From contig JAOANU010000003.1 in the NCBI GenBank assembly GCA_034387635.1, positions 186,001-250,000 on the forward strand: DNA of 64,000 nt. The letters run 5' to 3'. Positions 23,829 to 35,500 of the stretch are shown here, piece after piece. Under the pieces are notes generated by a model that was given only the letters and a program-made list of their open reading frames with translations, made no database searches and was not told the origin of the DNA. The first letter of the stretch is position 1. Every line of letters starts with the position of its first letter. The DNA is from Rhodosporidiobolus odoratus. Taxonomy: Eukaryota; Basidiomycota; Microbotryomycetes; Sporidiobolales; Sporidiobolaceae. Both the position numbers and the translations under genes were made by a program.

Positions 23829-24153
23829 TCAAGCTAGCGAAACTCCGGCCATTTTGCCGGAGGAAGAAATCGGTCGGAGACCGTCAGGAGCGTCGAACAT
23901 GGTTCTGGCCGCTGATAAGACGTCGGGCTGGACGAGAGGAGCAAGAAAGCTAGCGATTGGGTGTAAGGAGACTTGGATGTGTGCGTAGGTCTGGAGAGGA
24001 GCAGACGTCGAGCAGTGGTCCGGCGCAAGGCGGCGAAAGAGGCTGTTCAAGGTTAACGGACGGCGCTCCTGCAGGCAAGATGTCAGTGCGATGAAGACGA
24101 GGGCGAAATAGGGTGCTCACCGTGTCAACCTCGCTCTCTACGTTCATGGACAT
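23829..24153 (-). CDS. small unknown protein (90 aa)
   Basis: Two exons, 24153..24121 and 24068..23829, join exactly in phase (donor gtgagc, acceptor ctgcag). The protein begins MSMNVESEVDT and continues with LTLNSLFRRLAPDHCSTS and an even mix of helical hydrophobic stretches (ASFLAPLVQPDVLSAARTMF). No signal or membrane segment. It is too short for a sure assignment; it could be a subunit of a larger complex. Confidence 0.6.
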
Positions 24154-24583
24154 CTGCCGGGAGAAGATTGGCGAGAAAAAAAAAAACCCCCAGAGCCGGC
24201 TGTACAACAACCCATTAGCACACTCGGATGGTGTAAGCCATGCCTCGGATCGACTGCAATGTGTGGCGAGGATTGCGGCCTAGCAGTCGCCGGTCCTGCG
24301 GGTGACGAAGTGCTGTTTCGTCCCGGAGAAAAAGTCAAATCGGTGGGAGCAATAGTTCAGCGGAGCGGGCCGTGCAACGCTGTGAGCCTAGCAGAAGGAG
24401 TCTGAAAGCATATAGATGCGCCGTGAATCGGGCTGGAGTGAGCGTTGTCGTCCAAGAGGCGGAAGAAGCCGTTGGGCACGCAAATGTAGTTAAGCATAAT
24501 AAGCATATCTTTGATTACCTTTGCTCACAAATTCCCTTTCTCTGGCTTCTACACCACGCTACACCGCTTCGATTTCCTCCGCA
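24154..24583. promoter_or_regulatory. divergent intergenic region
   Basis: It separates the 90-aa gene (minus) from VPS72 (plus), so both promoters should lie here. A poly-A run sits at about 24176-24186. No further element can be named. Confidence 0.4.
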
Positions 24584-27273
24584 ATGCCTCGCAAAGCCAA
24601 AGCCAAGCCCAAAGCACCGTCCCCTGAACCCGAAGACCCGCCTGAATCCTCTGAAGCAGAACAAAGCAGCGATGAAGAGCAAGTCTACGTCGAACCCAAC
24701 CTCGCCTCGAGAAGTCGTAGGAACAATGCTGGTAACCGGATGCAAGCTCTGATTGACGATGAAGCTCAGGCAGAGGTGGATGAGATGTTCAAGGAGGAGG
24801 AGAATGATGAAGAGTTCGCTCATAAAGGTGCGCCGGGCTTTCTCCTGCTCGAATTGCTGAGAGTGGCCTATATTGACGCGCCCTGCTATCACACAGAGGA
24901 AAGGGATGAGTTTGACTCGGATTTCGGTTCGACGGATGAGGGTGAGGGGGATGAAGACGACGAGGAAGCGGGAGAACGCAAGCTGCAGCGCGAGGCCAAC
25001 GAGGAGAAGAAGGTACGCTAGGCCGCTCTGTCTCGTTTCTACCTTGTCTTTGGCTGAACGCAGCTTGCCTCGCAGGCTGCCAAAGGCAAGAAGAAAAAGG
25101 GCTTCCAAGCTCCCGTCCATCCTTTCGCCCGTCAGACCAAAGCGCAACGTACCAAAGCCGCTCGGACTGCCGACACTCAAGGCGGAACAGTAGCCTCCAC
25201 CTCGGCGAGTACGCTTGATGAAGAAGGGCAGCCCGCGAAGAAAAGGAAGAAAAAGTCGGACTTGGACCCCGCGTTTGTGGTTCCGCAAAGGGAGAGTTCC
25301 AGGCGAAATGCAGTCAAGAATAAACAGGAAGTGCAGGAGAGGCTGCAGGAGACGGAGAAGAAGAAAAAGGTGCGTCCGTCTTTTTCAAACTTGTCGCACT
25401 GCCGCTCAGTTTTCTTTCAACCCTGTCCTTCTATTCCACACCGTCCTTCGCTGCTATGCTGCAGCCGGTCAAAATCACCAAGAAGTCACGCGGTCCGACC
25501 CTCACCCAGGCGGACCTCATCGCTGAAGCTCTCGAAACCGAAGAAGTGAATCGAGCCGCCCTTCTCGCCTTCTACGCCGCCGAAGACGACCGTCGCGAGC
25601 GAGAGCGAGTCTCAGGCATGCGATACGAGATCATTGGACCCAAGATCTCGTTTCTGAGCCGTGCGATCGGAGGAAGTGATAACAAGGGGAAGGGGAAGGA
25701 AAAGGAAGAGAAGGGGAGGAAGAGGATGATTGAGGTTCTTGGGGAGAGTGGGAAAGTTGGGTGGAAGGCTGGTGCTGCTGAACGGGGAGAGACTGGTCCT
25801 TCAGCTTCAGGGAATTCCGCGACTACCGCCGGTCCAGCTTCCTTCGCCAATCTCCTCAATCCCTCCTCAAACCCCGGTTCTCCCGCCCCCGTGGCGCCAT
25901 TTGAAGAAGGGCCGTCTACTCCGCCGGAGAGACAAGAAGTCACCAGGAATTGGTTGATTTTTGGGAATACTGAGGAGGAACCGATTACTGAAGGGCAGGA
26001 ATTGGAGGCAATCTTTGGAGATCATGAAGATTGGGCGAAAGAGCCGGCGGTACCGGCCAAGTCGAGGGACGGTATGGGTGCGTTGCTCGTTCTTTTCTGC
26101 CGTCCGATCCCAACTATCTTTCCTGCCTCGTGAACCACGACTTTCGCCGTCGGCCCTCTTCCACCCTTTGACCCTTTGCTTTCTCGCGGGGTGTCCGTTC
26201 TTGGATGACTGACTTGCGCGTTGTTTGGTATCGCAGAGGGACGTGGCTTTCTCTGTCCCATCACTGGTCTCCCTGCAAAGTACCGCGACCCCGTCACCCT
26301 CACACCCTACGCCACCCTCGCCGCCTATAAAATCCTCCAGTCCCTCACGACTTCTACTCCTATCACCCCTTCACCGTACATCTACTCAGACTCTCTCGGC
26401 GCCTACACCGGAACCTGCGGTCTCGGCCTCATCGGCGAAGTCGAGCAAAGCTGGTCGAGACGCCCCGGCGCACCGAAACCGATGACGATGGCGACAAGGC
26501 ATGGCGCGTCGCCCGCTATCGCGCCGTCCCCGGCGGCACCGACAGGAAGTGTCGCTACTCCCTCGCACGTCTTCCCGCCTCTCCCCGCTGTAAATCAGGC
26601 CGCACCTAGTTTCAGCGCGACTCCGAGCGGGATGGCGAAGAAGCCTCGAGCGCCGCGCGCGTCCGCGGTGGCGGAGAATCCTTACAAGATGGAGTATGCG
26701 AGTGCAGGTGGGAGTGGGCGCGGACAAAGAGGGAGGGCGAGTTTGGGACATATCGTTGTCGGAGCCGAAGGGGCTCCGGGGACGCCAACACCTGGTCCCG
26801 GAGGGTTCTCGCCCCATACTCAGCCGTATCAACAGTCGCCCGGTTACTTTCAGCAACAGCCCTCGGCCTACGCTTACCCCCCTCATCCGATGCCTCACAA
26901 CACATTTCCTCCTTCTGTCGCATACTCCCCCTCCCCCCTCGCTGGTTCACCTTTCCCGCAAGCACAATTGTACTCGCTTATCGGTACTTCCTCCGCCCCT
27001 CAAGCCCGTTCCATCTCCTTCCCCTCATCCTCCCGCAACTCATTCGGTCCTCCAACCCCGAATTCTTCCTCTCATGCCCAGCCTCAAGTTGGCTCGCCGT
27101 TCGATCCTTCTCAGCTTCCGACCTTTCCTTCGATACCAGGGATGGCGGGCACGCCGACTGGGAGTTTCGTGTTGCCACCTTTACCGGGGATGGATAGACT
27201 CGAAGGGGGAGCGGGAGGAGCAGGGCTGCCGACGTTGCCGCAGTTGCCGGGGCAGGACGGAGGAAGAGCGTAG
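24584..27273 (+). CDS. VPS72: Vps72/YL1 (Swc2) subunit of the SWR1 chromatin remodeller
   Basis: YL1 binds the H2A.Z-H2B dimer and helps SWR1 deposit H2A.Z. Exons 24584..24827, 24897..25012, 25076..25369, 25465..26071 and 26237..27273 give 765 residues. The N-terminus is Lys-rich then strongly acidic (residues 15-130), the histone-binding part, with LASRSRRNNAGNRMQALID. A long basic region (KKRKKKSDLDPAFVVPQRESSRR) follows, then VKITKKSRGPTLTQADLIAEAL. The YL1 C-terminal domain starts in the last exon: GFLCPITGLPAKYRDPVTLTPYATLAAYKIL. The remaining 260 residues are Pro/Ser/Gln low complexity, an extension that makes this copy longer than usual for the family. Confidence 0.95.
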
Positions 27274-27403
27274 AGCGCGGGGCTGTCGTTGCAACGCACG
27301 AAGCTCTACACCCTCCTTTTCACCTTCGCTCCTTTTCTCCCTCCGCGGTGGTTCTTCCCCCTCTTCTGACATTGCTCTTTCGCCCTTCTTGCGCTCATCA
27401 ATC

Positions 27404-28183
27404 ATGGTAAACGAGCAGCGTCCAAGCTTGTTCCAGCGCGCCACGGATTACCTCAACATCTTCAAGGCACCCCCGCCTCGTCAAGTTCAGCCTCTCGAAG
27501 CTCTACTCGGTGTGAACAAGGTCTTGGGATTCAATGATTTCCTGTCCCGACTACCGGGTTTGGTGAATGCGCTGGATGCCGACCGTACCGAAGGACGTCT
27601 TAGGAAGGGAACCACGAGACCGACGAATGTCGTGGTTATACTCGAAAAGGTGGCCGTCGAGTACGTCCACGCATCCTCGCCGTTGCCATCTCTTTGTTCT
27701 TCAGCGCTGACACAGACCTTCTTCGGTAGACTACCAAAACCAAGTACGACCCGTAAAGGCAAAGCCAACTGTCTACAATTCCTTCGAGTCCTGAGTCCCG
27801 ACCTCAAACGAAACTTGACCTCAAAAGGTTACGAAACGGAATCGTCCTCGTACGGCAGTCGAAATCAGCTCTGCGATGTCCTCGTCGACCAGATTTCCAT
27901 TCCGACTACAGCGTCCATCCTCCTCGACGATGCGCAAGGTTCGTTCGACACGATGTATTGCGACGAGCAAAGTGGGTTAGGCAGAAACGTCTACTTGGCT
28001 TCCCGGGGTGGGACGGAGAAACCAGTGGTGTTTGCGGAGCAGTTGTTGCTCAGACCGGTGATCGCGAGGACTCTGAGTGGGGGAGATAACGGAGGGGGAA
28101 AGGTGCAGGTTCAGTTCAGGTATGCTGGAGCGGCGTTTCTGTCGCCTACGAAGATGTGCGAGGGAGACCTAGAGAAGATGTAG
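27404..28183 (+). CDS. unknown family member B (236 aa), paralogue of A and C
   Basis: Exons 27404..27660 and 27730..28183 join in phase. The start follows directly from ATG at 27404. Blocks shared with A and C: LEALLGVNKVLGFNDFLSRL near the N-terminus, LVDQISIPTTASILLDDAQG in the middle, and VVFAEQLLLRPVIARTL...KVQVQFRYAGAAFLSPTKMCEGDL at the end. There is no disordered N-terminal arm as in A. Soluble, no recognised domain. It lies 130 bp after VPS72 and 327 bp before C, all on the plus strand. Confidence 0.8.
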   Translation: MVNEQRPSLFQRATDYLNIFKAPPPRQVQPLEALLGVNKVLGFNDFLSRLPGLVNALDADRTEGRLRKGTTRPTNVVVILEKVAVEYVHASSPLPSLCSSALTQTFFGRLPKPSTTRKGKANCLQFLRVLSPDLKRNLTSKGYETESSSYGSRNQLCDVLVDQISIPTTASILLDDAQGSFDTMYCDEQSGLGRNVYLASRGGTEKPVVFAEQLLLRPVIARTLSGGDNGGGKVQVQFRYAGAAFLSPTKMCEGDLEKM

Positions 28184-28509
28184 ACGAATTGGTATGTAAG
28201 GCAGGACCGCCCTTGAGCGCCACGGACCGCGAAGCCAGAGTCATCAAAATGTGCAACCTCGATGCAACCTTCTCCGCTCGTAAGATTTACCTTTTCTTCC
28301 TCCTTTTAACGGTCCTTGCCTCCTGTTGCACCGCCTTACTCACTCCTCTTCTTTGTATCGTAGCGATCTGGCTCGTCCTCCGCGGAACGGTAGCTCTCCT
28401 GTTTCTCCGTCAAGGCTTTTTTCACCTGTTCCCTCTTTGCTCTCTTGTTGCTGGCGCCCTTCTCCTTGCTCCTTCCCGCCTCCCGCCACGTCTCCGTACA
28501 TTTACGTCC

Positions 28510-29297
28510 ATGGATCCGTACCAAGATCGACTTCACCCGAACTCGGCGAGCCGCCCTGGCACGAGTCGCCAGTCCTCGTCGGCCAACATGAGAGACCGCC
28601 GGAACTCCCAAGACAGCCACAGATCCAGTCGGCCTTCCTCAGCAGGTAGTATCGATGTGTACCCCATCTCTTCAGACGTGCTGGCTGTCCTTGACGCATC
28701 GGAGGTCCTGAACATTCAGGGGTTCTTGAAGCGGGTCGAGGAGGCGGCGAAGAAGCATAAGAAGGGACAGAGCCGAGCGTTATTGCTACTCAAGCAGGCG
28801 ACTGTCTCGTAAGTACCGCGTCTCCTTGTCGGCTGTGATTCCATCCAGATGGTAAACAGGGGACCAACTGATTCTTAAAACTCCCTTGTAGCATCAACCC
28901 TCCTAAAAAGGAAAGCGGCGCGTCCATTATCCCAGTCGACTTTGCCGTAAACCACCCTGTCCTCGAGCCTCCCTCCCACTCGCGCAGCGACATCCCAATC
29001 TCGTACCGAGTCAACAAGATCATCCTACCCGAATTCTCAGGTTTTCTCAGCATCGACGGCGTTTCCGCACCTCTGAACGCGTACACTGTCAACCGTGACT
29101 CGGCGTTCTCGAACTTGGTCATGACTCTCTCGGGAGACGGGCGGAACCCGCTGGACCTCTTCTGTGAGGAGCTGTTTGTGAGGCCTGAGTGGGGGCGCAC
29201 TAGCGATGGACGGTTCGAGGTTAGGTTGGTGTACGAGGTTGGGGCATTCAAGAGCGTCAACGCGATGTGTGCGATTGGAGATCTTGCGCTGCTGTAG
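28510..29297 (+). CDS. unknown family member C (234 aa), paralogue of A and B
   Basis: Exons 28510..28808 and 28892..29297 join in phase (donor gtaagt, acceptor ttgtag). The N-terminal 45 residues are Ser/Arg/Asn-rich. Then VLAVLDASEVLNIQGFLKRV, a Lys-rich helix, VNKIILPEFSGFLSIDGVS, and the C-terminal block LFCEELFVRPEWGRT...FEVRLVYEVGAFKSVNAMCAIGDL. The ordering matches A and B. A frame upstream from 28156 with hydrophobic residues (LFFLLLTVLASCCTALLTPLL) is open but out of family context and may be 5' leader. Confidence 0.8.
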
Positions 29298-29519
29298 CGA
29301 TATTCTTGCGGTGCGCTCGGATATGCAGCAATGCGACCTGTTCACAACCAAGTTGAGAAGGCCGGGGGCGGCGGGGGCTCGCATCGCTGATTGTGGGGCT
29401 GCTTGACAAGGCTACAGGCTGCTGGCGACTCTACAGGCGCTTCTGAGCTGACTGGCGGTGCGCGAGAGGACAGACGGCGGTCTGTGGCGCTTTCGGACTC
29501 TCTTGATACTGTTACTTGG

Positions 29520-31320
29520 GTTTCCCGGCTTGCTTGCTAGCGCATCCCGTTTGCAAGCTCGCTCGCTGAGCAGAGCTATATACCACGAGTATGGTCTTGA
29601 ATAGGCCATCTTTTTCTCTTGGTAAACCTTGCGCTGCAACGTCCCCACTTTTTCCCTTCCTCCCCTCGTCAACTCCTTTTCCTCCTCGTCTCCGTGCCAG
29701 TCGACTTCCGCCCCTGTTTCTTCACTCGTTGGCTGGCTGTAGGCTTTTTATCACCTGTCCTTTCGACCAGAGCCCACCAGGATGAACAGCAAGCATGTTG
29801 CGGAGCGGTCTTCTTTCTTCCTCGCCAAAGAAGTAGAAAATGGCGACGATGCCTCAGCACTCAAACTTCCCCTGAACAGGCCCAGCATTCCAAGCTCCAA
29901 TCAAGCGACTGCCCGACTGATCATCTCTGTGTCACACTTGCAGTCGGCGGGACCTGAAGAGAGAAGGTCAAGCGGAGCGGAATGCGCAGTGAGCCTTACT
30001 TTCTCCTTGATTCCAAGCCTAGCATAGAGCGGCTTTTCCGTGGAGCATGTGATGCAGAACACGGATGATAAAGGTAGTGTCGCACTCTTTCGTCCGCTTA
30101 GCAGGCCAGGGAGAATGGGCGAGAAAAACACGCGCTTGGTTGCTGATCTTGTCCAGCTGATTCCGACGTTCTGAGACCAATCAAAGCAGCCAATACTGAT
30201 GTTCTTCGTTTCCCCCCCCCCCGCAGTCCTCGCAGATACACAAGCTGCCGCAATGTCAGGTGAGCGCACTCTTTTTCTCCGGTTCCTTTGCTTCCTCTCC
30301 CCTTTCCTCTCGCCTACTTCCCTCTTCACGCATTACGGCCCTTTCCCAGAAGCTGAATGATGAGCGACCTCAGACTCCCACGCCTAGTTCTCTTGAGGAG
30401 GACAGATGGCGAAGTGTACAAAGGGTGCTGAGCAGGCTGTTGTAAGCAGCACCAGAGGGATACGACAACGACTCCCCGCGCGATCATTTCTGGGGAGCGC
30501 TCGAGAGATACTGATGCTCCCTTCAGCTCACCAGACTGTGGGATACACCTCATCGGCCTGACTAGCGGAAGCCAGGAAGTGATCTTTCCTCATTTCCCTT
30601 TCCCCACGAGTGACATGTCTCTGTTCCCACATCCCTTCCCGTTCAGCCAGGGCGGTGCAGATCTACTGTATGATAGGCCTGAATGCCCGCTTCGGCGGTC
30701 TGGAAGACCACGCCATTGAGCATATTGAACACTCTCTGATCCCCCTGTTTGGGGCCTCTCTCTGCTCTCGTTGACGGGGTCTCGCGCTCGGCCGCGACAC
30801 GTGGTTCATTCAGATACGCTTGCTCGTCCGAGTCAGCAGTCTGCCTGCCTGGAACACTCAGCTGACTGAGTGTATTCTTCTCCTTTGTTCCCAACTTTCT
30901 TCCAGGTTCTCACGGCATCCTCGAGGCAAGCTACTCAGCCTTCCTCTTACCCCCACCCCTTCTCTAAGACCGTGATGATACACCGTCAACCATGAATAAG
31001 TAAAGAAGCGGACTACAAGGCGAAAAGCCTTGCTGCCGACACTCTTTCTACACCCTCTGTCTGATCTCTATCTTGCTCGACCCTATACTCCTTGTGAGGC
31101 AGTCCTGACTCTGAAAACCTTCTGTAGGTCCACTTAAAACCGGGTTACGCTACTAAGGCGCGTTCTCTTCCCTCTTACCTGCCATTCTTCCCCTCCTTGT
31201 CGACCTTCTCAACCAGGATGCATCCCTTTTTTTGACCAATAACAGCTCTAGAATTACCCTGAGCGGGCTCTTATGAGTCATGCATTGCTGACACGGTTAG
31301 GCTGAGCTTGATCAGGTGGC
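29520..31320 (+). mobile_element. 1.8 kb repeat, copy A (inverted relative to copy B)
   Basis: This stretch recurs in reverse complement at about 43655-45452 with roughly 94 percent identity in the parts I aligned; most differences are transitions. The left edge is near CGGCTTGCTTGCTAGC and the right edge beyond GGGCTCTTATGAGTC. No terminal inverted repeats or long terminal repeats are evident. It contains an 81-codon frame (29782..30027, starting MNSKHVAERSSFFLAKE) kept almost unchanged in both copies, and two in-phase exon-like pieces ending QRVLSRLL (about 30225-30445). I cannot tell which strand is coding or name the element class; a non-autonomous element or a segmental duplication are both possible. 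Confidence 0.75.
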
Positions 31321-31643
31321 ACAAGGTGGGAGAACTTCAGACAGCGGAGGAGGAAAACGTACTGAACTCACCCCTCATCGTTGCGCAGAACATGTGTACC
31401 GTTGCTGTCACTGAGCGGTAGGCGAAGCATGACTTCACTACTCGTATCAGTCCTCGCCAGCAGCCGCAGCTACTTCCCTTTTACAGATTCTTTTATCCAT
31501 CCCTGTCTCTTCCATCGTCGCCTCGACCCCTCGATCCCCGACCAGGGTAGCTACGTCTCCATCATGTACAAGTATAGCTTAGAATCCCGTATTGCAATAT
31601 CAATCCATCCCCATCCCCCACGCCTGGCCTTCTGGCAAACGCT
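31321..31643. other. spacer between repeat copy A and the next gene
   Basis: A plus-strand frame at 31381 is open for 104 codons, but it has no splice support and reads through the 3' flank of the minus-strand gene. I see no gene here. Confidence 0.4.
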
Positions 31644-32144
31644 TTACAGCTTCTTCTCCACCCTGCTCTTGACCCTCGCCGTGTTCCGCTGGTAAAGCTG
31701 GAAGGCAGCGGCGACGGCTGCAGAACAACTGATCAAGTGTCAGCACGCTGCTTGCAAGACGGAGACTAGTAGTCGTGCGAAAAAGCGGAGATAATAACGG
31801 GATAGAAAAAGACGAACCGGCAATGAACCCGAGTACCAGCGCATTCCCTGTAGTAGGGTCACGATATCGGCAGATGTCCTGTTAGAAAATTGAGTAGAGA
31901 GCAAGGAAGAAAGAAAGCGTACGGTAGACGAAACCGATGGTCTCGCTTGCCAATTCTCCTGCTTCATGGAGAGCGGTGCGTACGAGAGCGAGAGCGAAAC
32001 GGAAGACGGCGAGGGGGAGCTGGACCCTGCGCGAGAGTAAAGGCGCGTCAGTGAGAGTATCGGAGCAAGGGAGCAGGGCAAGACGGAAGAAGAGACGAAC
32101 AAGCCTTCGAGGATTTCAAGGAGAGACGAAGCGACGCCGGTCAT
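31644..32144 (-). CDS. 83-residue protein with membrane helix
   Basis: Four small exons (44, 104, 30 and 74 nt) starting at ATG 32144 and ending at TAA 31644 join in phase. The product begins MTGVASSLLEILEGL, has an amphipathic helix (LPLAVFRFALALVRTALHE), a hydrophobic segment NALVLGFIAAVAAAFQLY and a basic tail (RNTARVKSRVEKKL). Topology suggests a small single-pass membrane protein with a positively charged end, as in mitochondrial or ER microproteins. I do not recognise a family. Confidence 0.65.
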
Positions 32145-32579
32145 TCTGTCTGATATCAGATAGCTGAGCGTGTGCGAGAGTGTAGACTAAGAGTAGAGAA
32201 GCCAAGGAGGGAGCGCGTCGTCACGAGTACATGGAATAGGAGGACGTGGCGCAGAAAACAGTGACACGCCGCGTTTTAGGAGAGATTTCCTTCTGACCGA
32301 GGAGGCAACGATACCAAAAGGCGACAGCGTCGTTGCACGTTCCATACATAAGAGGCAAGAGGGTATGGGGACGATTCCCTTTCGTAGATCGGGGGCGTGA
32401 CGAAGCGACGTAAGATAGGAACGAGAAAGACGAAGGAAAAAGGGCGTGGATGCTAGAGTCGAGGCGGAAGAGCACGACAGGAGAGACGAGCTCGCAAGCA
32501 AATAACGGGTAGATTGACGCCGAGGGACGGGGCGGAAACAAGACAGCAGGGTGCAGAAGCGAGCGCATGCTTCTCCACC
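32145..32579. other. intergenic, promoter of the small membrane protein gene
   Basis: No supported gene. It holds the upstream region of the minus-strand gene at 32144 and the 3' flank of the DUF262 gene. Confidence 0.4.
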
Positions 32580-35500
32580 TCAGTTCTTCCTCTTCCTCGG
32601 ATCCATCGTTGGCGGCCTCAACGCATTCTGCTGCCCGAGCGGAATCCCACGTTGACCAGACGCGTTGGCGGCGTTGTCCTGCTGGACGGGGGTCTGTCAG
32701 AAAATCGTTCGCAGACGAGGAGAGGAGCTGCTGAGGGAACAGATAAAAGTGCGCGACGCCGAGGAAGAGTAGACGTACGCGGTCGTTGTACCCGTTCGAG
32801 GCTCCGATGCTTGTTGTCGGGCGGGGCGGCAGACCAGCGACGGTCTGAAGGTTGGGAGGGAGGCGGGAGAGAGAAGAGCTTGAACGAGACTGCACCAAGT
32901 CACGATCGCGATTAGACGAGCGTTTCGGTGAGGCAGCCGCATAATGCCGAGAGGAGCGGGGCGTTTGGATAGGATATGGAAGGGAGGTAACGACAGGATC
33001 AAAGTTTGGACTGCAAACGTACCTCACCACTCGCCCTCCTCCTCCTGTCCCTGTCCCAATCCCCATTGCTCTCTCTCCCATAGCGTTCATCATTCCTCCC
33101 ACCGCTCCCGCCACCAAACCCCCTTCCATGATCCTCATACCGACCACGCGGCGGCAGCCCATACCGGTCGTCTTCGTAGCGCCGCGGTGGAGCATGACGG
33201 TCATCCTCGTACCGAGCTCTCCCTCCTCCGGGGTCTCTCGAGTTCTCTCTCGAATGCCTTCCTCCTCCACCGCCGTTCCTCTGCCTCAAAATCGCGAACG
33301 TTTCCTCGTCCTTCTCCCTCTCCCTCCTCTCCCTCATCGCCTCATCCTCGTCCCTGTCATCCGGGGCATACCCCCCACTACTAGACGGCTCCACCCCCGG
33401 CTCGCGCTTAACCCTCTTGAGAACCGGTTCGTTCCCGTTGACGCTCGTGCCGAGGTTTTGGTTGTGCTGACCGTCGTACCTCCCTCCACCACCTCCTCCC
33501 GCTCTACCTCCATTCCGCGCTCCATTCAACGCATTCTGCGTCTCCCTCTCCATTCTCTCCCTCTGCCTCTGATCAGCGTCCAACGCCTCATAATCCATCA
33601 TTCCCAATTCTCCCATACTCATCCCTCCCAGTCCCATTCCCATATCCTGTCCCCCGGCTGACAGTGGACCGTACCCATTCTCCCCTCCCACCGCTACTGG
33701 AGTGACGATCGGTCTCCCCCTCTCGTCCCTCTTGACCGGTTCCTCCCTCCCCCTCTTCTTACTACTCGGCAATCCCCTAATCGCCTGACTCTGCGCCTGC
33801 GAGGTTGCGATTGATGGTTGTTGCCTCGGTCCTCCAGTGTGGGCAGTTGGAGGAGGTGGAGGAGGAACCCCAGCGTTCCCTACCAATCCAGCGAACTTTG
33901 CTTGTTTAGCCGAGAGGGCCGCTTGTTGTGAGGGTTGAGGGGCGTTCAAGCCACGAGTGTGGGGCTGGGAGGGGATAACAACAGTCCCTGCGTTTGCGTC
34001 TACCGTCGCCGCGGCGGAGGAAGGAGCGGAAGGGAAGGAAGATTTTGATTTTTGACTCGGGGAACCGAAGGGCATGACTGCTCCTCCGGGAGAGATTTGG
34101 TTCGAGGTGGTCGATGCGGAAGGCGTAGAGCGGGCGGGAGGAGCAGGAGGAGCGGCAGGGGGAGGGAGGAAAGCGTCGGAACGAGGGTTGGCTGCTTTAG
34201 AGGTGGAGGTTGTGGCTGAGGTAGCTTTGCCCTTGCCCTTGCCCTTGGTGGCGGAGGAGGTTGAGGCGGCCTCGGTGGCCGCAGGCCGTTTCTTCTTGCC
34301 ACTACCGCTCTGCAACGGGGCAGCTGCAGCGGCGAGAGAGGCAGCATCGGCGGGTTTGGCTTTCGAGGTGGAGGCGGTGGAGGTAGACGGAGCGACAGAA
34401 GGAGTCGCTGAGGCTGAATCATCGTCAGGTCGGGACCTCTTCTTCTTCCTCTTCTGAGAGCGGAGCGTGCCATCGTCCCGGTATTTGTCCGTAATCATGT
34501 CCGCGTTGAAGTCGCTGTGAAAGAGTGACCGGAAGTAGGAGGGTCAATATACCTTGTCATGGCCGGACCAAAGCGAGGTGCGAGGTGCGAGCAGCTCCAG
34601 TGGTTGAGCGGAGGAAAGGATAAAGGGAGGTACGGTGGCGCATAGTGGGAGAACAGGAGAGGAGGACCGGAAAAGAAAAAGAAAGACGTACTTGCACCAC
34701 TGCTTGAACGCCTCCGTAACCCCAGTATTGTCCTTCATGACCTTCCTGAACTTCGTATGCAGGAAGATCCTAGCCAACTCGATAATTTCCAGTAACCGTC
34801 CATCGCCAAGGTAGTCAAACTCTTTTTCCATGTGCCACACCAGAGCGGGGAGGAGGTACATTTCGACCGGGGCGAAGGCGATGACCGAATCTGCGCTTGA
34901 GGACGAGGTGGCCTTCTTCCCCCCTTTGCCTTTGGTCCCACCGCTCCCGATCTCGGCCGTAGACAACCTCCAAACCCTGTGAGGAACCTTTAACCCCGCC
35001 GCTTTCATCTTCTTCCCAGCCTTAGTATTAGGCCACTCATCCTCCCCCTCCAACGGATCAATCAAAGTAAGTCGATGGAACCTTTCCAATATCTGCTGGA
35101 CGATGGCTTTGATTTGAGCGTTGGGAACTTTGTTGGACGAGAGTTCTTTTGACCGAGCGGTATCGCTTTGGCACTTGACGGCGTCGAGACTGTCGTGTTG
35201 AACACAAATACGAATGTTGTACGAGGCTTGATAGGCCGCGACGAGGGCTCGACCTCGTCCGAGGGCGAGGATTCGCTGCGCAGAAGGGCCAAGAAGAAGA
35301 ACGAGGGTGGGGGGAAACAAGATGGAGTTTGCTTAGTTGTACGAGACCTGGTCGAGAGTAAGCGGGTAGAATAGAGGAGGAGGGGAGAGCGTACCGGCCT
35401 CATACTATTCCTGTCACTCGAGTTGAAGAATTGAGCCTGAAGCTCGCGCACCCAATCCGCATAAGGCGCATCGATCGAAGCAAGTTGTTCTGCCGAACCG

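Noticed and set aside
26696..27400. Plus-strand frame leading into gene B without a break
   Set aside because: It overlaps the last exon of VPS72 in another frame and is Ser/Pro/Arg noise; the family-conserved part starts at ATG 27404.
34074..34457. 127-codon plus-strand frame rich in Ala, Glu and Val
   Set aside because: It is antisense to the Ser/Ala/Pro low-complexity tail of the DUF262 protein.
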